Position numbers and translations under genes: made by a program
Shown: in pieces, positions 1-6,864 of the stretch
How positions within the stretch are numbered: position 1 is the first letter of the stretch
Layout: every line of letters begins with the position of its first letter
The notes under the pieces: generated by a model
What the model saw: only the letters and a program-made list of their open reading frames with translations
Told to the model about the DNA's origin: nothing
Databases searched by the model: none
From: JBNJDJ01 sp051744845
GTDB lineage: Bacteria; Bacillota; Clostridia; Peptostreptococcales; Acidaminobacteraceae
Assembly: GCA_051744845.1 (NCBI GenBank)
Contig: JBNJDJ010000071.1
Span: 1 to 9,396 of the forward strand
DNA: 9,396 nt
Reading direction: 5' to 3'

Positions 1-1936
1 TTTCCTCAAATTCTAAATAATCACTCAAATTAATATTAATAACATCATTAGAAGGTATCGAAATAGGATTTTTATATAATAAATATCCCATTAATGCATT
101 ATATCTACCAGGTTTAAATTTACTAATATATTCACCTTTATCAATTAATTGACTATAGATATTTTTATATTTATCAATTGCTTGTAACTTTTTTAATTTT
201 TCTTTAGATTCAATTATTACTTTAGTATTAGGTATTTTTATGTTAAATTCTTTTTCAAAACTAGGATTATCTTTTTCTAAATCTTTTAAAGTTTTATAAA
301 AATATAATTTATCAGGTGATCCTGCTTGCATATGACCTAATACTGTAAATGTTGCTCTTAAAGTGCCTTCTTCATTCATTCTTCCAATCCATAATTTTTT
401 ATCAATAGATTCTTCTAATTCTCCAAATTTTACATAATAACCTGAATATTTAGGTTTATCGCCTTTATATTCTTCTATTATTTCAAGAGTAATCAAAGTA
501 TTTAATTTATTTTTTAAATCCTTTAAATTTCCCATATAATTTTTATGTTGCTGCATTTCATTATAAATTTCAAGTCTATTAAAGACGGCTTGTAGGCGTC
601 CACGCATCAAACTAGTTCTAAAATCTTTAGATATATCACTTTTTAATTTTTTATTTAAACCTCCACCTATAGAATAACCAGATTTTTGTGCTTCACCTTG
701 ATAGAAAGGTATTGTTTCATCAGATTCATTCCAAAATAACTTTGAATAATCAACTAATTCTTTATTTAACTTGTTTTTAAATTCTTTAATATTTTTAGAT
801 TCATTTTGTAACTTTTTCAAAATTTTATACCACTCAACTGCACTTCTATTTTGTTCTCTTTCATAATATAGTTTATAGGCCTGTACCCATATATCTTTTC
901 TATCATCTAAAGTAGTTTTTATTAATTTATTTAAAGAATAATCAATAGCAAATACTCCTACAAAAGCTGTTTGCATTAAAGAATGTCCAAACTTAGATAC
1001 CATATAATTTGTAATGTTTTTTAATGCATTAGTAAATAAAGCATCTGTCTTTCCACTAGAATAATCTGCACCTACTTGTACTAAAGCTACAGCAGTTCCT
1101 AAATATCCTAATGATGTAGATAAATCATCTAAAAAACCTGTTTCATAAACTGTTGAAGTTAACTGCAGTAATGCACCAGAAATTCCTAAGCTATCATTTG
1201 TTATGCCTAGCCCAAAATCAACTGCATCTTGAGTAGGTGTTAAATTATTATTTATAGCTTCTTTTAAAATTTCTCTTTCTTTGCCAGCTAAAGCACTTGG
1301 TACATAAGGCTTTCCAAAAATTTGGTCGATTTTGGCGTATCTAGATTTTTCTCCACTTATTGCAAAACAACTATATATTGATAAATGATCTGTAAAAATT
1401 ATAATTTTTTCATTTTCACTATCTAATTTAAAATAAACACCTTCCCAGCTATTTGTTTCTTCATTAAAATATCCTGCTCCTATTTCATCTTCTTTTTTAT
1501 AATCTTTTGGATACGGGATTTCAATTTTTATAGGACCTAAATCATTTTTATCAATCTCAAAATTGTATGTATTTTGTTTTAAATTTTTATACGGTGGTGT
1601 TACTATCATCTTTTCAATATTCAATCTTACTGGCTTATCTAAAAATTCTTTAGATACTTCTAAGCTAATGCCATCTTTTGAAAAACTTGAATTTTCATTT
1701 GATAAAGTAATTTCAACTTTTTCAAAACTTTCATCTTCTTTTTTTTCAAAAATTTTATTTTCTTCTAATTTAGTATCTACGCCTAATTGATAAACTTCTG
1801 GTAAATTAGACAATTCATTTTCTGTACTAGATACTTTTTCATTAGTACTATTTGATGAATCAGGTGTTGAACATGCAGTTAAAAATATTAAAATAAAAAC
1901 TAAGAAAAAACTTAATAAGGATTTTTTGTTATACAT
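1..1936 (-). CDS. Large putative lipoprotein of unknown function, 3' end cut by window edge
   Basis: I translated this frame by hand: it opens with ATG at 1936 and stays open for about 645 codons to position 1, so the C-terminus lies outside the window. A GGGGAG ribosome binding site sits five bases before the ATG. The N-terminus (MYNKK, a hydrophobic stretch, then LTAC) is a type II signal peptide with the lipid-anchored Cys at residue 22, so the protein should be tethered to the outer face of the membrane. A Ser/Thr/Asn/Glu-rich linker follows. Residues about 72-195 look like a beta-sandwich (motifs IKIEIPYPKDY, GAGYFNEETNSWEGV, FTDHLSIYSCF), reminiscent of ZU5-like extracellular domains. 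Residues about 235-340 are hydrophobic and Gly/Ala-rich (GYLGTAVALVQVGADYSSGK, GVFAIDYSLNKL). Charged helices come next, then a possible transthyretin-like beta domain (LWIGRMNEEG, LGHMQAGSP). I do not recognise the family. It follows trpA by 59 bases on the same strand. Gene reality is near certain; domain names are inference. Confidence 0.9.
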   Translation of the reverse strand, partial: MYNKKSLLSFFLVFILIFLTACSTPDSSNSTNEKVSSTENELSNLPEVYQLGVDTKLEENKIFEKKEDESFEKVEITLSNENSSFSKDGISLEVSKEFLDKPVRLNIEKMIVTPPYKNLKQNTYNFEIDKNDLGPIKIEIPYPKDYKKEDEIGAGYFNEETNSWEGVYFKLDSENEKIIIFTDHLSIYSCFAISGEKSRYAKIDQIFGKPYVPSALAGKEREILKEAINNNLTPTQDAVDFGLGITNDSLGISGALLQLTSTVYETGFLDDLSTSLGYLGTAVALVQVGADYSSGKTDALFTNALKNITNYMVSKFGHSLMQTAFVGVFAIDYSLNKLIKTTLDDRKDIWVQAYKLYYEREQNRSAVEWYKILKKLQNESKNIKEFKNKLNKELVDYSKLFWNESDETIPFYQGEAQKSGYSIGGGLNKKLKSDISKDFRTSLMRGRLQAVFNRLEIYNEMQQHKNYMGNLKDLKNKLNTLITLEIIEEYKGDKPKYSGYYVKFGELEESIDKKLWIGRMNEEGTLRATFTVLGHMQAGSPDKLYFYKTLKDLEKDNPSFEKEFNIKIPNTKVIIESKEKLKKLQAIDKYKNIYSQLIDKGEYISKFKPGRYNALMGYLLYKNPISIPSNDVININLSDYLEFEE

Positions 1937-1995
1937 AAATACTCCCCTTTCATAAAACTACTTATATATACCCAAAAAATCCTACTTTTAATCTT
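1937..1995 (-). other. Short trpA-lipoprotein intergenic gap without a visible terminator
   Basis: The 59 bases between the trpA stop and the lipoprotein ATG contain a T-run (minus strand, near 1971-1976) but no inverted repeat before it that could form an intrinsic terminator. A TATATATA stretch is present, but I find no matching -35 hexamer 16-18 bases upstream of it. The gap therefore gives no sequence support for ending the trp transcript here, nor for a strong new promoter. It does hold the lipoprotein ribosome binding site at 1942-1950. Confidence 0.6.
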
Positions 1996-2775
1996 TTATT
2001 TGAAATCTATAGTAAGTTTTTTTATTTCGTTTTTAACATTTTCTAATTTATAATTATCTTCTTTAATTGTATTTATAAACTTAGATCCAATTATAGAGCC
2101 ATCAGCAAATTCATATACTTTTTTCAAATCTTCTTTAGTTTTCAAACCAAATCCTACTGCTATTGGTAAATCAGTTATTTGTTTTAAGGTATTAACTTCC
2201 TTTTTTATGTTTTTATAAGAACTATTTCTTTTTCCTGTAGTACCAGTAGATGAAACATAATAAACAAAACCTTTTTTATCTTTCAAAATCTTTTTACTAC
2301 GATTTTTCGAAGTAGGTGATAAAAGAGGAATTAAATGTATATTATCATCTAAATATTTACTAATCTCTTTTTCTTCTTCAAACGGTAAGTCAGGTATTAT
2401 TAATCCATCTATACCAATATCCTTTGACTTTTCAATAAATTCATTTATCCCATAATTAAATATGATATTATAATAAGTCATAAATACTAAAGGTATATTA
2501 CTTTTTTTTCTTATTTTTTTTACTGACTCAAATATATCTTTTAATTTTAATCCATTTTTTAATACATGTGTAGATGAATCTTGTATTGTAGGTCCATCTG
2601 CCAAAGGATCTGAAAAAGGAATACCTATTTCTATTATATCTACTCCATTTTTAATTTTATAATCAATTAAATTTTCAAACTTTTCTATAGAAGGATAACC
2701 TGCTGTTAAAAATGTTATAAAAGCTTTTTTATTTTCTTTTTTTAAGTCATTAAATTTTTTATCTATTCTATTCAT
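1996..2775 (-). CDS. trpA: Tryptophan synthase alpha subunit
   Basis: TrpA cleaves indole-3-glycerol phosphate to indole and glyceraldehyde-3-phosphate, and passes indole through a tunnel to TrpB in the cytosolic alpha2-beta2 complex. The 259-residue TIM barrel has normal family length. The catalytic acids fall at Glu49 (IIEIGIPFSDP) and Asp60 (PLADGPTIQ), the same numbers as in E. coli. Other family motifs are FLTAGYPS (23-29), LIIPDLPFEE, YVSSTGTTGKR (phosphate and loop-6 region) and IAVGFGLKT. The ATG is preceded by AAGGAGG eight bases upstream, lying in the last codons of trpB; the trpB stop and this start are three bases apart. It is the last trp gene, ending in TAA. The protein has no tryptophan residue. 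Confidence 0.98.
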   Translation of the reverse strand: MNRIDKKFNDLKKENKKAFITFLTAGYPSIEKFENLIDYKIKNGVDIIEIGIPFSDPLADGPTIQDSSTHVLKNGLKLKDIFESVKKIRKKSNIPLVFMTYYNIIFNYGINEFIEKSKDIGIDGLIIPDLPFEEEKEISKYLDDNIHLIPLLSPTSKNRSKKILKDKKGFVYYVSSTGTTGKRNSSYKNIKKEVNTLKQITDLPIAVGFGLKTKEDLKKVYEFADGSIIGSKFINTIKEDNYKLENVKNEIKKLTIDFK

Positions 2776-2778
2776 AAT

Positions 2779-3957
2779 TTATGCCTCCTTAAATTCAATT
2801 ATTTGATCTAAATCTTTATCTCCACGACCTGATAGATTTATTACAACTATATTATTACAGTCCATTTTAGGTACCTTTTTTAATGCATAAGCAATTGCAT
2901 GTGAGCTTTCTAATGCAGGTATAATACCTTCTACTTTAGATAAGTATTCATATGCATTAACTGCTTCTTTATCTGTTATAGAGTGATACTGAACTCTTTT
3001 ACTAGATTCTAAAAAGGCATGCTCTGGGCCTATTCCTGGATAGTCTAGTCCAGCAGATATTGAATAAGCTTCTTTTATATGTCCTTCATCATTTTGTAAA
3101 AGATATGTTTTCATTCCATGAAATACACCTAATTTTTTTTCTTTAAAAACTGAACCGTGAGATTTTGTATCTAAACCTAAACCTCCTGCTTCTATACCTG
3201 TTAAACTTACCTTATTATTTTTAACAAATTCAGAAAATATTCCAATAGCATTAGATCCTCCACCGACACAAGCAATTATTTCATCTGGAAGCTTATTTTC
3301 TAATTTTAAAATCTGGTCTTTAACTTCCTCACCGATTACTTTTTGAAAATACTTTACCATTTTAGGGTAAGGATGAGGACCAACTACTGATCCTATAACA
3401 TAAAAACAATCTTCTACTTGTTGAACCCATTTTCTTATAGCTTCATTTGTAGCATCTTTTAATGTTTTACTCCCAGTAGTTACAGGTACTACTTTAGTAC
3501 CTAAAAGACGCATTTTATTAACATTATAACTTTGCCTTTTAATATCTACTTCACCCATGTAAACAATACAATCCATATCCATTAAACTTGCTACAGTAGC
3601 TGTTGCTACTCCGTGCTGACCAGCACCAGTTTCAGCAATGATTTTTTTCTTACCCATTCTTTTGGCTAGTAAAATTTGACCTAAAACATTATTTATCTTA
3701 TGTGCTCCAGTATGATTTAAATCTTCTCTTTTTAAATATACTTTAGCTCCTCCTAAATCTTTAGTCATTTTTTCAGCAAAGTAAAGCATCGAAGGTCTTC
3801 CTACATATTCTTTTAATAATTTCTTAAATTCTAATATAAATTCTTTATCTTTTTTACATTTTTCAAATTCTTCTTCTAATTCTTTTAAAGCTGTCATTAC
3901 AGTTTCTGGAACATATTGTCCACCAAATTTTCCAAATTTAGATTTTTTATTATTCAT
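2779..3957 (-). CDS. trpB: Tryptophan synthase beta subunit
   Basis: TrpB condenses indole with L-serine to make L-tryptophan, using pyridoxal phosphate; it is the partner of TrpA encoded just downstream. At 392 residues it has the usual length of the TrpB1 class. The PLP-binding Lys is Lys87 in HTGAHKINN, and the catalytic Glu is Glu109 in AETGAGQHG, both at E. coli numbering. Also visible are GRPSMLYFAEKM near residue 53, GSVVGPHPYP, the glycine-rich PLP phosphate loop CVGGGSNAIG and the C-terminal NLSGRGDKD, whose Ser contacts the cofactor ring. The start is ATG with AAGGAG eight bases upstream, inside the trpF coding region, and the gene overlaps trpF by eight bases. Its only tryptophan is Trp176. 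Confidence 0.99.
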   Translation of the reverse strand: MNNKKSKFGKFGGQYVPETVMTALKELEEEFEKCKKDKEFILEFKKLLKEYVGRPSMLYFAEKMTKDLGGAKVYLKREDLNHTGAHKINNVLGQILLAKRMGKKKIIAETGAGQHGVATATVASLMDMDCIVYMGEVDIKRQSYNVNKMRLLGTKVVPVTTGSKTLKDATNEAIRKWVQQVEDCFYVIGSVVGPHPYPKMVKYFQKVIGEEVKDQILKLENKLPDEIIACVGGGSNAIGIFSEFVKNNKVSLTGIEAGGLGLDTKSHGSVFKEKKLGVFHGMKTYLLQNDEGHIKEAYSISAGLDYPGIGPEHAFLESSKRVQYHSITDKEAVNAYEYLSKVEGIIPALESSHAIAYALKKVPKMDCNNIVVINLSGRGDKDLDQIIEFKEA

Positions 3958-4549
3958 CTTTTACACTCCTTATAAATTTTTTAATTAAATTCTTATCTTT
4001 ATATTTTCCTTTTTGAACACCAGAACTAACATCTACAATTTTAGGATTAATATTTTTAATTGCAGTTTTTACATTTTTAGGATTTAATCCTCCAGCTAAT
4101 ATAAAATCTTTAAATTTACTTTCTTTTAAAATATCCCAGTCAAATTTTTCTCCACTTCCAGGGTTTTTATTATCTAATAAAATATTATCTGCAAAACTAT
4201 ACTTTTTTATTTTTTTTAATGAACTTTTATCTTTTATACTAATAGCTTTCCAAACTTTTCCATTAATCTTTTTTAAATCTTTATTTTTTTCTTGACCGTG
4301 ACATTGAATAATATCTAAATCTAGTATTTTTTTTATTTTATTTATATTTTCTAAATCTTCATCTACAAATACTCCTACTTTTTTAATTCTCTTATCTAAA
4401 ACCTTTAAAAAACTTTTAGCTTTTTTTAAATCTACTTTTCTTTTACTAGGAGCAAAAATCAAACCAATATAGTCAATATCTAATACAAATTCATTAATCA
4501 TTTCTATTTCTTTTTTAGTTTGTATACCACATATTTTTATTTTTGTCAT
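3950..4549 (-). CDS. trpF: Phosphoribosylanthranilate isomerase
   Basis: TrpF carries out the Amadori rearrangement of N-(5'-phosphoribosyl)anthranilate to the carboxyphenylamino-deoxyribulose phosphate that TrpC uses. It is a small monofunctional TIM barrel of 199 residues, not fused to TrpC as in E. coli. The general base and acid are present as Cys7 (KIKICGI) and Asp126 (ILLDNKNPGSG). Other motifs: IGLIFAPSKR, KVGVFVDE, IQCHGQE (usually LQLHG), the phosphate-binding LAGGLNPKNV and VDVSSGVQKG. The ATG overlaps the trpC stop in an ATGA arrangement (four bases), typical of coupled translation, and its 3' end overlaps trpB by eight bases. It carries two of the three tryptophans in the pathway (Trp100, Trp138). 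Confidence 0.98.
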   Translation of the reverse strand: MTKIKICGIQTKKEIEMINEFVLDIDYIGLIFAPSKRKVDLKKAKSFLKVLDKRIKKVGVFVDEDLENINKIKKILDLDIIQCHGQEKNKDLKKINGKVWKAISIKDKSSLKKIKKYSFADNILLDNKNPGSGEKFDWDILKESKFKDFILAGGLNPKNVKTAIKNINPKIVDVSSGVQKGKYKDKNLIKKFIRSVKDE

Positions 4550-5286
4550 TTTAATCCTTTCAGCTCTTTTACCTTCTTTCCAATATTTTTACTTTTCATA
4601 AAAGTTTCTCCAATTAAAACACCATCTATTTTTTTAAGTTTTAAAATATCATTTCTTGTTTTAATTCCACTTTCACTAATAACTGAAATATCTTTAGGAA
4701 TATATTTTTTTAATCTATTAGTTGTTTCTAAATCAATTTCAAATGTTTTTAAGTTTCTATTATTTATACCAATTATTCCATTATTATATTTTAGAGCTAA
4801 ATCTAATTCTTTTTTATTATGAACTTCTACTATACACTCTAAATCAAGTGCATTTGCTAAATTAATAAATTTTGATAATTTTTTTTCATCTAAAATGGCT
4901 GCTATTAATAAAATTACATTTGCTCCTAAAATATAACTTTCATATATTTGCGAAGTTTCAATTATAAAATCTTTTCTTAATATAGGTAAATCAGTTTTAT
5001 CTCGTATATTTATTAAATCATCAATTTCTCCATTAAAATACTTTTTTTCTGTAAGTATAGATATACCTTGAACAGACTTATTATATTCCTTTACTATCTT
5101 TTTATAATCTGCATCTATATTTATATTTTTTTTAGATGGTGATGATCTTTTTAATTCACCAATTATTGTAAGAGAATTTTCTTTTAAAGATTTGGAAAGT
5201 TTAAATTTATTTTTTACTTTATAACTTTTAAACTTTCTTGTTTTTAAATATTTCTTTTTTTCTTTTACTATCTTTTCTAAAATCAT
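4546..5286 (-). CDS. trpC: Indole-3-glycerol phosphate synthase
   Basis: TrpC decarboxylates and closes the indole ring of the TrpF product, giving indole-3-glycerol phosphate for TrpA. The 246 residues form a monofunctional TIM barrel, slightly short for the family. The known catalytic set can be placed: Glu44 and Lys46 in GELKRSSPSKK, Lys105 in PILRKDFII, Glu154 in CIVEVHN, Asn175 in IGINNRNL and Glu205 in ISESGI. GVLIGETFMKS near the C-terminus is the phosphate-binding end. The start ATG shares one base with the trpD stop (TAATG), and AAGGAG lies a few bases upstream within trpD. The stop overlaps the trpF start by four bases. The protein has no tryptophan and is very Lys-rich, like its neighbours. 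Confidence 0.98.
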   Translation of the reverse strand: MILEKIVKEKKKYLKTRKFKSYKVKNKFKLSKSLKENSLTIIGELKRSSPSKKNINIDADYKKIVKEYNKSVQGISILTEKKYFNGEIDDLINIRDKTDLPILRKDFIIETSQIYESYILGANVILLIAAILDEKKLSKFINLANALDLECIVEVHNKKELDLALKYNNGIIGINNRNLKTFEIDLETTNRLKKYIPKDISVISESGIKTRNDILKLKKIDGVLIGETFMKSKNIGKKVKELKGLK

Positions 5287-6293
5287 TAAAAACTCCTTGT
5301 ATACTCTACATATCTATTTAATAGGTTTAATGCTTTTTTAGAATCAATAATTTCTCGAGCTATTTTTACACCTTCTTTAATAGAATTAGCTTTCCCACTT
5401 AAATATATAGCAGCTCCTGAGTTTAATAAAACAATATCTCTAGGTCCACCTTTTTTACCATTTAAAATATCTAAAATTATTTGTTTATTTTTATCAACAT
5501 CACCACCAATAATTGAATCTTCAGCATATGTTTTTAATCCAAAAATTTCTGGATGTATTTTATAAGACTTAACTTTTCCATTTTTAACTTCACTTACCTT
5601 CGTCTCCCCGCTAATACTAATTTCATCTAAACCACTCCCGTGAACTACCAATGCTCTTTTTACTCCTAGTAGTGAAAGTACATTAGCAAATTTTTCTACT
5701 AATTTTTCATCATATACTCCAATAACCTGATAATCAGCTTTAGCCGGATTAGTTAATGGACCTAATTGATTAAAAAATGTTTTAAATCCTAGCGACTTTC
5801 TAGTTGACATTACATTTTTCATAGCAGGATGAAAATTTGGAGCAAATAAAAATCCAAAACCTATTTTTTTAATACAACTTTCTACTTGCTTCGGTTTTAA
5901 ATCAATATTTGCACCTAAAGCTTCTAAAACATCTGCAGAACCACATTTTGAAGAAACTGATCTATTACCGTGTTTTACTATATTTACATCTGCACAAGCA
6001 GTTATAATAGCAGAAATTGTTGAAATATTAAATGTATTTTTTCCATCACCACCAGTACCACATGTATCTAATCCATTTTCAAATGATAAGATATCTTTTG
6101 TTTTTTCTCTCATTACTTTAGCTGCAGCATATAATTCTTTTTGAGATGTTCCTTTCATTGTCATAGCAGTTAAAAAACTAGACTTTTTAAAATCATCTAC
6201 TTTGTTTTCCATTAAACAATCCATTGAATAAGTCATTTCATTTACTGATAAATCATTTTTTTCAACTACCTTTTTTAGATTATTATGAAACAT
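5286..6293 (-). CDS. trpD: Anthranilate phosphoribosyltransferase
   Basis: TrpD transfers the phosphoribosyl group of PRPP to anthranilate. At 335 residues it is a stand-alone enzyme of normal length, not fused to the glutaminase domain. The N-terminal helical part leads into the PRPP-binding loop DTCGTGGD (76-83), followed by NISTISA, then KHGNRSVSSKCGSAD (107-121), which lines the anthranilate and PRPP sites. Further motifs are FLFAPNFHPAMK, FNQLGPLTNPA and VHGSGLDEIS, the last holding the metal-binding acidic pair. The start is ATG at 6293, with AAGGAG eight bases upstream inside trpG; the two genes overlap by 11 bases. Its stop overlaps trpC by one base. No tryptophan residue is present. 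Confidence 0.98.
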   Translation of the reverse strand: MFHNNLKKVVEKNDLSVNEMTYSMDCLMENKVDDFKKSSFLTAMTMKGTSQKELYAAAKVMREKTKDILSFENGLDTCGTGGDGKNTFNISTISAIITACADVNIVKHGNRSVSSKCGSADVLEALGANIDLKPKQVESCIKKIGFGFLFAPNFHPAMKNVMSTRKSLGFKTFFNQLGPLTNPAKADYQVIGVYDEKLVEKFANVLSLLGVKRALVVHGSGLDEISISGETKVSEVKNGKVKSYKIHPEIFGLKTYAEDSIIGGDVDKNKQIILDILNGKKGGPRDIVLLNSGAAIYLSGKANSIKEGVKIAREIIDSKKALNLLNRYVEYTRSF

Positions 6294-6864
6294 TTAAACC
6301 ACTCCTTAAAAAATTTTTTATTAATTTTTCTCCAATTCTAGTTTTATAAGACTCTGGATGAAATTGTAATCCATATACTGGATATTTTTTATGTTTAACT
6401 GACATTATTACACCATCTTTTGTTTCAGATGTAACTTTTAAATCTTTTGGTATTTTTTCCTTATTAGCAATTAAAGAATGATACCTTACTACATCTACAT
6501 CATCACTTGAAATCTCTTTAAAAATATTATCTTTATCTAATAAATTAACTTTCGAAATTTTTCCATGAAATATATTTTTAGCTTGTATTACCTTTCCTCC
6601 AAAAGCTTCATAAATACTTTGATGTCCTAAGCAAATTCCTAAAATTGGATATTTTTTGTAAAAGTTTTTAATTAAATTTAATGTAATACCTGCATCTTTA
6701 GGTGCTTTAGGACCTGGGGAAATAACTATAAAATTAGGGTTTAATTTATTTATTTCTTCTAAAGTTATTTCATCATTTCTATAAATTTTTACCTTTTCAT
6801 ATTTAGATAACATATGAAATAAATTATAAGTAAAAGAATCGTAATTATCTATTAATAAGATCAA
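6283..6864 (-). CDS. trpG: Anthranilate synthase glutamine amidotransferase subunit
   Basis: TrpG hydrolyses glutamine and feeds ammonia to TrpE. It is a class I amidotransferase of 193 residues from the start I prefer. The nucleophile is Cys78 in ILGICLGHQS, with His169 and Glu171 in LQFHPES completing the triad; ISPGPKAPKDAG holds the oxyanion-loop PGP. I choose TTG at 6864 as the start. It gives MILLIDNYDSFTYN, the usual N-terminus of the family, and lies eight bases after GGAGG of a near-perfect GGAGGTGAT site (6877-6869). The alternative ATG at 6870 is only about two bases from GGAGG, and a TTG at 6879 lies before it. The gene overlaps trpE by 20 bases and trpD by 11. The separate trpG beside trpE suggests a dedicated subunit; sharing with folate synthesis as PabA cannot be excluded. 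Confidence 0.96.
   Translation of the reverse strand: MILLIDNYDSFTYNLFHMLSKYEKVKIYRNDEITLEEINKLNPNFIVISPGPKAPKDAGITLNLIKNFYKKYPILGICLGHQSIYEAFGGKVIQAKNIFHGKISKVNLLDKDNIFKEISSDDVDVVRYHSLIANKEKIPKDLKVTSETKDGVIMSVKHKKYPVYGLQFHPESYKTRIGEKLIKNFLRSGLNVS

Noticed and set aside
1563..1790. A plus-strand open frame of 75 codons
   Set aside because: It lies antisense inside the lipoprotein gene, is Phe/Ser-rich as expected of the complement of Lys/Glu-rich codons, and has no ribosome binding site.
1960..1980. TATATATA and a T-run after trpA as promoter or terminator
   Set aside because: No -35 hexamer is found at the right spacing, and no inverted repeat precedes the T-run. In such AT-rich DNA these strings are expected by chance.
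4520..4822. A plus-strand open frame of 100 codons with a hydrophobic translation
   Set aside because: It is the antisense shadow of trpC and the start of trpF. The apparent membrane-like composition is what the complement of AAA and GAA codons produces.
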